This document shows positions 1 through 12,398 of a stretch of DNA of 64,000 nt, in pieces. Made by a program: the position numbers and the translations under genes. Each line of letters begins with the position of its first letter. Within the stretch, counting starts at the first letter, position 1. The stretch comes from Paramacrobiotus metropolitanus (lineage: Eukaryota; Tardigrada; Eutardigrada; Parachela; Macrobiotidae). The DNA lies in the NCBI RefSeq assembly GCF_019649055.1, contig NW_026570241.1:1378501-1442500 (forward strand), given 5' to 3'. Below the pieces are notes generated by a model. It saw only the letters and a program-made list of their open reading frames with translations, did no database searches and was not told the origin of the DNA.

Positions 1-615
1 CTGTGCAATATTCCCAATTTCAACGTTATTGAGAAAGTGGAATACGGTACGCTGCCGTCTGGCGCTTGTGGCTGGGTGCGCAGTGATGGCGTGACCTTTA
101 CCGTTATCGGGGTATTTGCTACGTATCTGCCCATGGCCTTGTTGGGGGTGATGTACACTGGTTTATTTCTGCACTCGCATTTCGCGTGGATCGGAAAAAA
201 TCCCGGCAGTGCGCGGCAGCGGGCTATCTTGACACGGCGATTATCCATTGCGAAGGCGTTGTTTTTCTCCTTTGCCTGGTACTTTATGTGTACGCTACCA
301 CCGCCGATCTTGACCATATTCTACGCTGGCTGGTGGCGGAGTGAAGTGCGCCTACTGTTGTACACGCGAACCGCGCTGGTGCTGGGATATGCGGCGAGTC
401 CGGTGCGCTACGTAACTGTAACGCGTTTCAGTTACAAAAAAGTCTTAGCGCAACATACGTTTTCTTTATATTGGTTTGGTTGATTGCCTAATTTCATTCA
501 TGCCTTTTTACTGGTGATCAAATCTGGTTGTTAAAGAACCGCTTATTATTTGTAGGTGTTTTTCTTCGCCGTGAACGCTGATTACCGAAAGACGCTGAGA
601 AACTTATTTGTCTGA
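1..615 (+). CDS. Orphan rhodopsin-class GPCR A, 5' end outside window
   Basis: Coding exons are 1-402 (entering from the left edge in frame 1) and 556-615. What remains covers the end of TM4 through TM7 and the short tail. The second extracellular loop holds LPSGACGW, whose Cys should pair with the Cys at the top of TM3. TM6 reads FAWYFMCTLPPPIL. Exon 1 ends ...GYAASP directly before a GT donor (GTGCGC) at 403, and exon 2 starts after TGTAG with VFFFAVNADYRKTL, so the NPxxY region is SPVFFF. The coding sequence is very similar to the gene at 2780-3834, and both intron and 3' flank align with it, so the two are recent tandem duplicates. Ligand unknown. The gene looks intact as far as visible. 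Confidence 0.85.
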
Positions 616-2779
616 ACTGAATTAGGGTCAAAGGCACAAAGGGCTTCATATTGTGCAGTTATTAATGTTATTTGCTTGGTCCTTGACCCCTAGTTAATTC
701 TGATAAATTATTTCTCTTGTTGGCTTTTTCAGAAAGGTTGCATTATTTCTCGGAGAGAAGAATATAATTACTCTTACATAATCTTGCTTGTAAAGCATGA
801 GCGTGTAACTATCTGACTTGCGAAGTCGAAACGATATTCATCTGCAATGTAATGTGAGTTCGTATTGAATCTTTAATCGCAAGCGCGAATGAAATTGTAC
901 CTTAATTATCGTCCTGATTGGTGCCGCACGGCAGAAATTAAATCAGTATATTATTATACATAATCTATCATCCAGGGTCTGTGATACTACGGTCTTGCTG
1001 AGACAAAAAATATTGCAGAATTATGAAGAAATTTGAGATTCATACTACGAACATGGGTTAACTGTAATTACGCATGCGTCCGCCAGACGCCAGAGCATTT
1101 AAACCACTCGAATTTCAAGGAATTAGTGAGTCTTGACTCGTTCCACAGCAAGTCCGGCGGTCTTAAAAAATTATCCGATTACAGGACGGCAGTGATGCTA
1201 CGTGGGAGGAGATTCTGCTTATGTCCAAGGCTCATTAGTCCGACGACCATGCCGTACTGCGAATTTAAAATGTCCAGAGCGGCAGTATACGTGCCGGCCT
1301 GTTCATTAAACTCGTGGTTGCTGGCTGTAAGTATAAAGCTGGAAGGTATTCACCATCAGAAGAAAAGATTTCAAAAAATTCGGAGTTCGGTACAAGAATG
1401 ATTGCTAATTGCACACTATGCCTTGACTTCGTAAACTGGACGCAGAAAAGGAGAATGTGTCATACATTTAATGCTGCAAAAAGGAATCTCTTGTAGTAAT
1501 TTTCTTCGGCAAATTTTCATGCAGTACGCAACCATTAACACTGAAGAGAAACTGCGTAATATCCTGTTTGCGAAACTCAAGAATCGGCTCTTGCTTGCAG
1601 TAATCGCGACTAGAAACCAGCATTAGCCGCAGCTTGCAAGCATTGTTCTAACATCGATGTAACACCAGAAAAGTCACTTCCCGTCCTCACCGTATATGAG
1701 TATTTCTTTCATTTTTCTCAACTGAATGTATGCAATCGCTGACTAACAAACGGTTGCTTACAAATATTGTACGCACTTTGTGATATCTACTCGTGTTTCT
1801 GGTTATTCAGACAACTCGGATAGAAGTAACCTGAACGCTGTAAATAGCCTGTTATTTGCCAACACCCGATTACCACACCTATTTGCTTTTTACGGATGAA
1901 CAATTTATTACGGTAACAACACAACCAATGGTTGTTTTCGGCATAGGTTTTGTAAAGCGCGGTTTGCATCACGTGACAAGTGATATATCGGCATAAATAC
2001 TGCGGTGCAAAATGGACAGAAGGTGGCATTTGTAGTACACCGCTGGTGAAATCTGATTGCAACGAATTTCTGTGCACGGTCATTATAATCAAGTTTATTT
2101 CCAGTATCTACCGGAAGTTATCTCCCGTAACTGCTAATTTTGCAGGAAAGGAATGGATTAGAAAAATCGCATTCGGCAAGATTCTACGGAATTTTTCCGT
2201 CTACCGACTTTAGAGATACATTACAGCATAATTTTTGTCTTCACCTTTGCGGTAGGATTTCATGCGGTCATGTGCTCCATATGCATTACGCAGTCGCAAC
2301 GCGAAATTGTAGACTTAATAACCGCAAATTTAGACTGCATTATGGCATCCGCACTCTGAGAAACATAATTAAGATATCATAATAATTGGATGGCATTTGC
2401 TTTAATACGTCCGACTGCGCTGGAACGGACAAGAGATTCTAATAACATGCAACAAAATATTTCTTCGTAGGACGTAGACCATATGAGACGCTTCAACCGG
2501 ACTGCATAATACAGTTATTACAGTAAACGGTACATAGAATGTTGCACAGATATTAGTATTCAACGTAACCTACAAAACAGCTACAAGTACTTTGTACATT
2601 CTTATTTATGAATTAGGACTAAATAAATACATAGTGTGCCACTTTAATTTTTAAAGCTCTAGACGCATTCTATTTTTTCAAACGATTAAACAACTTTTTG
2701 AGCAACGTTATTTTAAAATACTAACTTTCATTTTATGCTGGAATAAATATACAAATAGTCAAATACTGTACGCTAAACG
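616..2779. other. Intergenic, duplicated 3' flank
   Basis: No convincing gene; short open frames here lack homology I recognise and overlap on both strands. About 775-1100 is recognisably similar to about 4725-5045 behind the next GPCR: both carry TGCCGCACGGCAGAAATTAA and a later GCAGAATTA block. The remainder is AT-rich and unremarkable. Confidence 0.6.
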
Positions 2780-3834
2780 ATGTGGAATGCTTCCAATTTT
2801 TCCATGTCAAATCAAAAAACTGTATCAGCAACGGAACTGACAATCTGGCTTGCGGTACAATGCGGCATTGGCGTAATCGGTGCGGTTTTAATTGGTCTGT
2901 TGTTCATTGTAATACTGCGACTGCGAACACTACGTACCGATTCCGGGCTGTTAATCGCGCATTCCCTGTTGATCGATTTCATGTACTGCACAATGGTCAA
3001 TCCAGTCAGTAACTTTCCAGTATTCTTCACTCAAATTCACCTTCGGGTGCAGCTGTATGATTGTGTATCTCGCGGCGCGTTTCAGTTACTTGTTACGTAT
3101 GCCGGCAACTGGACCGCGGTCGTATTGGGTATCAACCGCTTAATTGCCATTACGCTACCATACTTTTATACCCGCACAACGTCCTTTCGGTTCTCTCTAT
3201 GTATCATTTTATTTACTTGGGCTATTTCGTTCCTATGCAACATTCCCACGTTCAATGTATTTGATAATCTGGAATACGGGACGCTGCCGTCTGGCGCCTG
3301 CGGGTGGGTGCGCAACGATGGAGTGACCTTTACGGTCATCGGGGTGCTTGCTACCTACTTGCCCATGGCCTTGTTGGGGGTGATGTACACTGGTTTATTT
3401 GTATATTCGCATTTCGCACGGATTGGTAAAAATGGCGGCAATGCGCGGCAGCGGGCTATCTTCACAAGGCGATTATCCATTGCCAAGGCGTTGTTTTTCT
3501 CCTTTGCTTGGTACTTTATGTGCACGCTACCACCTCCGATCTTGACCATGTTCTATGCCGGATGGTGGCGGAGTGAAGTGCGGCTGCTGTTGTACACGCG
3601 AACCGCGCTCGTGCTGGGATATGCGGCAAGTCCGGTGCGTTTTGTGACTATAAATTATAAATGTTTTCAGTGACCAAGTAGTTTTACGCCAAAATAATTT
3701 TTCTTTGGACTGACTGCCTAATTTCCTCCATGTACCTGTGACTAATTTGCTAAAGAACCGCTTGCTCTTTTTAGGTTTTCTTCTTTGTCATGAATGCTGA
3801 TTACCGAAAAACACTGAAGAGTTTGTTCGCCTGA
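2780..3834 (+). CDS. Orphan rhodopsin-class GPCR B
   Basis: Exons 2780-3634 and 3775-3834, 304 residues; the start is the first ATG of the open frame and gives a short N-terminus with Asn glycosylation sites at residues 3 and 6. Seven hydrophobic segments are visible: TM1 about 20-48, TM2 about 56-82, TM3 about 95-122, TM4 about 138-158, TM5 about 182-208, TM6 about 233-258 and TM7 about 268-292. C95 at TM3 and C173 in loop 2 can form the usual disulfide. The DRY site is INRLIAI. TM7 reads GYAASP | VFFFVMNADYRKTL across a phase-0 intron of 140 bp, so NPxxY is replaced by SPVFF. The tail is very short with no palmitoylation Cys. Plasma-membrane receptor by family; ligand and G protein cannot be told. 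Confidence 0.88.
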
Positions 3835-6253
3835 ACAGAAATGGCTGTATACAGAAAATTTCAGAGCAGTACAAAATTTGCGCCGCTCTGCTGTGAAGTT
3901 TTCTTGACATGTTGTTTATCTCTGCCCTCTAGAGCAGTTCAGTGAGAGTTAACTACCCAGTAGGTGTTAAATAAACCTTGTGAAGACGAGCAGCGCTTAA
4001 AAAGCTACAAAATAAAATGGATACAACTACCAGGGAATTAGTGGATAAACAGACAGCTGTGATGATTTTTATTGGCTGCGCATGATTAAGAATAGAAGTA
4101 GTTTAGAAAGCTTGTACCAGCTGGTCCGTGCAATCCTGTTTTTTGGATCAACTTCCACTGAGCATCTACAGCCAGTATTGTTTTCGCGTGATCATGAAGC
4201 AAAGATACATGCACGTTCCGCATAATTTTCTGATCCTGGTGGTGTTATGCTTTAGGGCGCTGCGTATTACTGACCATAAATAGATAATAATGTCAATTCG
4301 GTCTGGAAACAGTAATTTTCTGTGTCGCAGCCTTTATTGTCCTGTGGTTGGTACAATCCAAGATCGTCAATACATGTAGTTCACAATTTCACGAAAATAA
4401 TCAAACAAAGTGCTACGTAATTAACAACAAGGCAACATTTTGGCGCCGCAAAAAGGGCAAGCCGACCTGCACATCACAAAGAGGCCCAAAAAAGAATGAA
4501 GTAGCAAAATTTGGCAATAGCAAAATTTGGCAAAATTTGACAATAGCCACCCGATTAACAGTAGTCGCAAGCGCTGGCGCACTACTTATACGGGCATTAC
4601 CGAAATTCATTTAGTAGCTGCGGCGATGGACAGCGTTTTCTTCGTTTACATTTAAACACAGTCACGGGCGTCACAGCTACACCATTTTTCCGACAGGATA
4701 TAATCCAATATACCACTTTTCATATATCTAACTCATCTTGCATGTAAAGCGTAAACCGGCAGTTACAATTGCTCTATAACTTGCAGAACCGAAACGGTGT
4801 AATTCTGATATTAATTCTTCTAAACGCGAAAGAAATTGTGCACAATCATCGACCTGGTGGATGCCGCACGGCAGAAATTAATCAACATTTTAATTATAAC
4901 AGTTAACCAGTTCTGCAGCGCTACAGTCTCGACGAAACACAAAATACCGCAGAATTACGAAGCAAAATGAGAATCATACACAATTTTTAATGCGTGATTC
5001 CGTTTCTGGGCTACACGTCTGCCAGGCGCAAGTAAGTACATTTAAACCTGGTGGCTTGCTGGCAAAAAACACAGCCGTACTTTGCTATTGCTTTATTCGG
5101 CTAGTTGTTTCGAAAACGGCTCGGTTTCCATGTTCAGCAATGCATTAATCAGGTGACAGACAGAACATTCTGTGCAAAGTACGGTAATTCATTCACGCAG
5201 AGTTACAATGGAGGCTATAACACTGCCACAGACAGATCGTATGCAGCAGTTCGCAAACGCGAGCGCCAGCTTTATTTTAACGCACATCGGCGCTAACCGG
5301 CTCGGGCAGAGCAAGACGTTCAACAGAACCAGACTAAGAGAATTCTAAACAGGTAGACAGCAAGCACATCTCTAGGGTAGACAGCAAGCAGGGAAGGCGC
5401 CAATCCTCTGCTTCGACTGATCTCCCTGTCTACTTCCATTTGGCACGATTGGTGCTGCGGACATCACAGGCCTTTCAGTCCAAGCCGTTACTGAGTAGCC
5501 AGGGTGGTATTGTGATCCTCCATCTCCCGTGCCCGTCTCCTTGGTGGTATTGCTGCCTCAGCCAAGCACTTCGCACACAGGCCTTGCGGGCCGTGCACTC
5601 GCAGCCTGAACTTGCTGCTCTATATCGATTGTCGTGACGCAAGACATATACGATCGAGATTAGCAGTTATTCCATTGGCTTAAATGCAGTAAATCTCTTG
5701 GCACTGCAATTAGAATTTTTAGCAACACGTTTAATGCCAAATAATTTCAAGTAGAAAACCAATCAGTGAACATTCTTATTAAACTAATGACTGTACATTT
5801 TGTACGATATATCGGTGTTAGTGCAATTTATTAATTTATCAGAGCCAGCATCCAACGGACCTTAACATTTTGAAAAACTGAGGCAGTTGAATTACGATGA
5901 TAAATGCTGAGTTTTTCGTGCGTTCACAATTGTTTTCTTCCAGATAGATGATTTGAATTGCTCATTTACAAACAGAATCTGGGTTGATTTTAGCTTCAAC
6001 ATTAAATAATTACTACAGGACTATAGGTCACTGAATTATGCTCGTACTTCAAGTGTAGATCGCTCCATCTGTCAGCATTTTATTATTTAGTGCAATCTGA
6101 GGTTAGTGCATGCCCATCAGTGTAATTTATTCGATACCGCCGTCTTCGTTAACGCTTTATTCCAAATCGTCGTTGCAAAAGGGCACTTAAAATAATGTGT
6201 ATTTTATAGAATGAACTCAACAACTTAATTGTCATCGCATCTGTATACGCAAA
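3835..6253. other. Intergenic
   Basis: The first 1.2 kb resembles the flank behind GPCR A (see 616-2779). Short frames at 4348-4614, 5105-5296 and 5440-5637 show no family features. A short near-repeat, AGGTAGACAGCAAGCA then GGGTAGACAGCAAGCA, lies near 5350-5390. No RNA gene recognised. Confidence 0.5.
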
Positions 6254-7448
6254 ATGGCAGTAATGTCGGACATTCATAACCTTTCCTTGTCCAGCAACAC
6301 CACAGTCATTTCGGCTACCGAAATTACTGTCTGGATCGTGGCTCAGCTTGGTCTGGGCGTGATTGGTGCCGTCTTAATAATTCTGCTGCTAATCGTCATG
6401 CGTCGCATGCGGACGTTGAATACCGGGTCCGGACTACTGATTGCCCACTCGTTAATAATGGATCTGCTGTTGGGCGTTGTGGTCAGTCCGGCCGTCAGCC
6501 TTCCCATCTACCTCACCCAGATGCACATCGCTTTTCCCTTCAACTGTGCCGTGGGCGGCGGATTCTTCCTAGTTATCGTCATCAACGCCGCCAACTGGTC
6601 ATCGGTGTCCGTGGCTGTCAACCGCTTTGTAGCCATCATTCTACCGCATAATTATCACCGCATCGCATCAAAACGATGTTCTTTGATCGTGCTGGCTGTT
6701 GTATGGGGTATTACGCTCGCCATCAACCTGCCGATTTTCTTCGTTCCAGGACTGCAGCGCGGTAGAACCGCGTCGGGGACATGCGGTTTTGGTAACGGAA
6801 ATGTGCTGACCGTGCTCTTGACCTTGGGCACGTACATCCCGGTTGTTTTAATTGGTTTGATATATGGCGGCCTGTTTGCTGTTTCTCGAGTCTTAAAACG
6901 ATCGGAAATGTCGAATGGACGCGATGATGTTCAACAGTTGCAGTTGAAAACCATGCGAAGAAGATTGTCCGTTGCCAAAGCGTTAGTTTTGTCGTTTGTA
7001 TGGTATTGTATTTGTTTCTTGCCACCAGCTGTTCTCACGCATACTGGTGGGATGTGGTTGACGAAAGAGCTACGATTTATTCTGTACACGAGAGCTGCGC
7101 AAGTATTGGGATACGGCGCTAGCCCAGTATGTATTACTGTATATATTATGGTTTGAAAATAAATATTACATAATAGTTATTTTATACATATTTACCAACT
7201 GAACGTTTTTTTCACAGTACGGTACAACAGCTACTGTTGTTTTATAGGTGTTCTTCTTTGCCACCAATGGAGACTATAGACAAGCATTAAAGTCACTACT
7301 GTGGAAGCCATGGTTCTGCTCCAAGAGGACATCACCAGTGCAACCCCAGCTGACACAGATTGCAGGAAACAGTTCCTTACAAATGAATAGCCACTTTGTA
7401 CAGTGTACTCCATTTAGAGCGGAAAATATTTTGGTACAGCGGAACTAA
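6254..7448 (+). CDS. Orphan rhodopsin-class GPCR C
   Basis: Exons 6254-7126 and 7248-7448, 357 residues. Start ATG lies in AAAATGG; an ATG four codons downstream is an alternative. TM1 starts with ITVWIVAQLGLGVIGAV and is followed by a full set of seven helices. Cys pairs are NCAVGG at TM3 and SGTCGFG in loop 2. The TM3 end is VNRFVAII, TM6 is FVWYCICFLPPAVL, and TM7 is GYGASP | VFFFATNGDYRQAL. The intron (7127-7247) sits at the same phase-0 position as in A and B. Unlike A and B the tail after helix 8 is about 50 residues and Ser/Thr rich, which could take arrestin-type phosphorylation (inference). Closest relative in the window is the interrupted receptor at 9925-18685. Confidence 0.87.
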
Positions 7449-9924
7449 TGACCTCCTCCTTGCTGTCTCATACTGGTAGCTTTCTGCGTTGTCAGTTTTC
7501 TAAGGTGATTGCAATCGTTCAGCCAGCTGCAGATATTGCGTTTGACGATCATAGATGTTTCATGACAGTACATACTGCGGATAGTCATGGTTTACAGATT
7601 GTCCCAGAATCCAGGTCCGCTTGACGCTGTACAGATAATGTGACCGGTTTGCGACAATAGCATATTTGAAGTTGTGCAGTTGGGCAAGCCATAATCTGCA
7701 GCGAGGCTAACCATAATCTAAAACTCCAGTGCCTGTACATTTGTGCATATACCTAACTGATAGTGAGATACTCATTCTTTCGCGCAGACGAAATATATAT
7801 GTAACCGAAAACACCGGTGTCTTAAACAAAATACCATGCAGTTAGTAATCTTGAGAGATTGTGCGTACATAATTGACAACGGTACAATCGCTAATAAGGT
7901 GTGATTTCGGCTCTGTTGTGTCATTTGGAATGAGACATTTCGCAAGGTTAAGCATATGCGTCTATGGGCAAAACACCAGTGAAATCCACACTGCAACGTG
8001 TATACCCTCTTCTACCTGTTTTTTTTCTAAGTACGATCAAAGAGAGCTTATTCAGCACAAAATTTAGTACATAACTAAACTAATCTTAACAATTTTAGCA
8101 ATACCAGTAAAATGTCACACTCCGTTTTCTGCAAAAGCAAACAATGTCCCAAGTTATAGCTCTTGCCATATACACGTGGCCAGGGCGGCGACTTCGCTGT
8201 ACTTCAAATGGCTTTTGATCTACTCTTGTACAGAACTTGTGATGTGTGAGCGTCGTTTACTTGTCGCTACAACCTTTATGAAAAACGATTTATGACCAGT
8301 TTTTAGCAATGACATACATCGTATGTTCACTTACAGTTGTTAGAAATATTGAATTTTTTTTACGACTTATGTAATATATTATTATGTATTATTTACACTT
8401 TTCTACGATTTATTACCCATTTTTTAAATTTTATACAAAACTGAACTAGTTTTGAGAATTTTAAGCAGATTGTTAGTGTCGAGTAGTAACAGCAAGTACT
8501 AACATTACTCTGTAACATTAAGTACAGTACTCAATTATTTATACATCCTGAAGATATCCCGGACAACGCATGCTCGCCCTATGAGATCCAAAATAAACTT
8601 TTATTTAGCGCGCGTTTTTCGATATCTCAGTCATAATCAAACTGGCTAATACAACCAAAGCTAAAAGCAATCGCCGTTAATTCACATTCTGTTTAGAAAA
8701 TTTACTGGGGCATACTTACTGTAAGCACAATTCAAAAATACGACAACAGATTTGCAAAATGTCAGTGCAGAAGCATGGTTAGATTACTTCCATACATATG
8801 GAAGTATAACTTATTTAGCTGTTGTTATAGTAAACAACATTAAATATATATAATTAAAAGGAAAGCGACATTAAACGAAGTTATTTGATCTGATTCCGAA
8901 TGAAGTTTTGCATATGCTTGTAAAGCAGTCCTATATGTATCGCGCTACTGTCTCATTTCAAATGACAATGGCTAGGCACGCTACGCCTCGTATACCCTCG
9001 GCACGCCTGATTGTACGGTTGTCTAAGCGCTGTACAGCCTGTACGGTACGAGTATATACGTATGACGAGGCTGTCAATGGACAATTGGACACCGGGAATC
9101 TTGATTTTAAGATCGATGTATTTCATTAGCGAATTATCAAATTTATTAAAATCCCAGTAATTACTTACGGTTTCACGATATTCAAATCTAATTGCTTTGA
9201 TATTTAAAGGGCTACGAGTTGTGCTGTTTCCGCTTAGTCGCTTCCATGTAGCACAAAAGATCCGACATTGGATAGACCGGCAGAGCTTCTTGATAATGAA
9301 TTCTGGTGACTTTTAAAGTTTTTAATTATCTAACAATCTTTTTTATTACAACGGTTACACTGTGCATACAATAAAAACAGAGCCGCTTAAACTATAACAA
9401 AAAATCTCTGTAAGCCTATCTACTCCATCCATGGTCCATTTCGTACCAACGCTGTAAGCACCTGTAATACGAAAGCACGTCTTGTATCACGTTGCCCGAA
9501 CCACACAAACATAGTTGATCAATTACTTGCCCTGCGAACAATGCTTTTATAAATATCAAATCTTGATCTGGGCGTGATGGGTGATCGGTGCGTGCACTAT
9601 CCCGTCTTCGGCGTCTTGGGAGAATTGAAGATACCGCGCTGAATACCATATGCGTATCGTGCATGCCATATGGCATATTTCCCTACCGGTAGCTCAATTC
9701 TGTTGAATGTACACAGTGCTGCTACAGAAAACGGTGTGCCCGTTTAAACATCAGATTTGAAAAGCTTAATGCAGATTTACTTGCCCCGACATCAACATCT
9801 CATTAGCTTTTTTGTTAAATCAACCAAGTATATTACTCGTCATTTTTTACCGTGAAAGTGAATGAACTAACCTGCATCTTATACAGACTTATACAGCATT
9901 CCCGGCGAACCGTTAAGCAGATTT
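7449..9924. other. Intergenic
   Basis: 2.5 kb of AT-rich sequence. Small frames (7772-7996, 8908-9129, 9416-9676) have no recognisable domain, signal or splice context. I see no gene, RNA or clear repeat. Confidence 0.5.
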
Positions 9925-10202
9925 GTGACCATGTCAACTACTTACAATAGAACATTGTTGCACAACAGCACATCTACAGATATTTCCGCTACGGAAATAA
10001 CGGCATGGATTGTGGCCCAACTTATTGGTCTAGGCGTGATGGGTGCGACCTTAATTGTCCTACTGTTAATCGTCATGCACCTCAAGCAAACGCTGGGTAC
10101 CGGTTCCAGACTGCTGATTACCCACTCGTTAATAATGGATCTGTTGTTGGGTCTGGTGGTCAGTCCGGCCATGAACATTCCGATTTATCTCACCCAGATG
10201 AA
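9925..10202 (+). pseudogene. GPCR D, 5' half (TM1 to TM2/3) cut by retroelement
   Basis: From ATG 9925 the frame encodes an N-terminus with Asn sites (NRT, NST), then ISATEITAWIVAQ, TM1, and TM2 ending IPIYLTQM. It is closely related to GPCR C until 10202, where sequence switches to the Gag of the retroelement. The remaining receptor is found beyond the element at 18245-18685. The segment from the top of TM3 to TM5 is missing, so the locus cannot make a receptor. Confidence 0.85.
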
Positions 10203-10719
10203 GGCATACCGCGTCACAATCGTGCCGGAGCTAGCTACGGCCCTGGCTAAGTATCAAGATCTGATTGCGGCATACGTCGACCGGGGGGTTCCGACCGCCC
10301 ATTGGCTCGAGTATGACCGGCAATTCAGATCGCTCATGACCAGCCACCCTCATGAAATTGACATGTGGGCCCGCCAGCATGACGACACTTACGCCGATTA
10401 TATCCAAAACGCCGTGCCAGAGGAGGCTGCCAGCGACAGTGCCCAAGAAAGTAGATTGAAGAAGACAGCAGCTCCCACGGACAAATGCCGGAACTGCGGA
10501 GAGCTGGGGCACTTTATCGCCCAGTGCAAGCAGCCACGCCGCGGCCAGGCCGGTTACGTACCGCCCTTTCGTCCCGCCCCAGCAGCGGGGGGCGAAATCT
10601 GCCGCAATCATAACTACGGCCACTGCACCGAACCATGCAAACATCGGCGCCTTCACGTCTGCGAGCACTGCCGGGAAAAGGACCACAAAGCACCCCAGTG
10701 CAAAGCCGGAAGTCGCTGA
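10203..10719 (+). pseudogene. Retroelement Gag, C-terminal fragment (copy 1)
   Basis: Frame encodes the C-terminal 170 residues of Gag: a CCHC knuckle (CRNCGELGHFIAQC) and a second Cys/His cluster starting CRNHNYGHC and ending KDHKAPQC, the pattern usual for DIRS/Ngaro Gag. The N-terminal half present in copy 2 is missing. By chance the frame is continuous with GPCR D upstream, making a 264-codon chimeric ORF from 9925. Relative to copy 2 it has two extra bases near 10250 that keep this part in frame. Confidence 0.8.
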
Positions 10720-10729
10720 GCCGTCGAGA

Positions 10730-12398
10730 GTTCCGGCAAGCGCTTGGACGCCCCTGCGTGCCGACGCTTTTGCCAGGCTGCTCACGGATCACCCCGATAA
10801 AGATCTCCGTCAGTTCATCCTCAACACCTTGCGTACCGGAGCTGATATTCGGTATACAGGACCGCAACAAAGCCGGTCCACAAGTAATTCACAGTCCGCA
10901 CGAATTCACCACGACGCGCTCCTGCAAAGCATAAGAAAGGAGGTTTCGCTGGGTCATACCGTCGGACCATTCTCTGCTCCTCCGCTGCCTCACTTCGTCG
11001 TTAACGCGCTGGGCTGCCGTCCAAAAAAAGACGGGGGCCATCGGACTATAATGGACCTTTCCCAACCGTACGGAAACAGCATCAACGACTACATAAGGGG
11101 CGATGAAATGCCCTTGCAGTACTGTTCAGTCGACGATGCTGTACGCCTAGTCGTGACCGCCGGCAAAGGCGCAGTGATGGCCAAGATGGACATCAAGTCC
11201 GCGTTTCGCCTCATTCCTGTCAGACGCGCCGACTGGAACCTGCTGGGGTTCAAGATTAGCGGTGAGTACTTTTTCGACATAGTGCTACCGTTCGGTTGCC
11301 GCTCTTCACCTTATATCTTCGAATTCTTCTCCCTTGCTGTTCACTGGTGTGTGGGAAAGAGAGCACGGCTAGTTACCTTGCTACACTACGTAGATGATTT
11401 CTTTTTCGTTGGCAAACCTCGGACGATCGAGTGCAGTCTGCTCATGCAGTCTATGGAGGCAGTGTGCAGCGAGCTTGGGGTGCCATTAGCTCTGGACAAA
11501 ACAGAGGCCCCGCCACTCGGCTGACATTCCTCGGCATAGTGCTTGACTCGGTGGCGCAGACTCTCAGCCTGCCCAACAATAAGCAGCTAGACATAATGGA
11601 AACCCTCAAGAATTGGGTCGGAAGGAATCCTGTACCACTAACGAGCTGCAAAGTCTGATCGGTACATTGTCTTTTGCCTCAAAATGCGTACCATCCAGTC
11701 GGCTGTTCACGAGGCGAATGATAATGCTGCTTTCCGCCTTCCATGGACGTTCCACTATCACTCTCACCGACGACTTTCACAGTGACCTGGATTGGTGGAG
11801 AACATTTCTGCCACAATGGAACGGCACGGCCCTCTTCCTGGACCCGGACTGGACCACCTCTGACGTACTGCACCTTTATACAGACGCATCCGCCACGCTT
11901 GGTCTGGGAGCCTTTTATCAAAACGAATGGTTCCAGCTTAGGTGGCCAAAGTGGATCCTGCAACGCCCGCCATCAATTGAGTACCTGGAGATGGTTCCCA
12001 TCCTCCTCGCGGCTATTGTTTGGGGGCGGAATTTGTGGCGACGAAAAATCATTTTCCATACTGACAACGCCGGCGCTGTGGAGGCATGGGCACGCCTGCG
12101 CTCCAGCAGCCCGGGCGTCCTTGATCTTATGCGGCGCTTGACGCGGGCGGCGGCAGATAATAATTTCACCCTAACCTTGAAACACGTTCGCGGCGTTGAT
12201 AACGGAATAGCTGATGCCTTATCTCGTTTTCAGACGGAGCGGTTCCGAAAGCTGGCCCCTCAGGCGTCGCAGTCGCCTACACCATGTCCGGACATTTTCG
12301 GGAGCCTGCAGGAGTCTTACGACCAAACCCGACTCTGCAGCGCCTCCTCGGCGCAAACATTTCCTCATCCTCCCGAACGACATACGATTCTTCGTTGA
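10730..12398 (+). pseudogene. RT-RNase H polyprotein, copy 1, two frame breaks
   Basis: Same protein as the intact copy at 15001-16671. The RT core is present with the YVDD box near 11389, then the frame breaks near 11511 (GAGGCCCC against GAGGGCCCC in copy 2) and again near 11626 (AAGGAATCC against AAGGGAATCC). Both breaks are single-base losses in G runs. RNase H continues to 12398. The start is not at a clear ATG; the frame is open from inside the end of Gag. Confidence 0.8.

Noticed and set aside
1033-2382. Several 60-122 codon frames after GPCR A
   Set aside because: Overlapping on both strands, no domains, and no protein-like conservation with the duplicated flank.
10231-10870. Long minus-strand frames (184 and 118 codons), repeated at 14520-15141
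   Set aside because: They lie antisense to Gag/pol of the retroelement, recur only because the element is duplicated, and show no domain.
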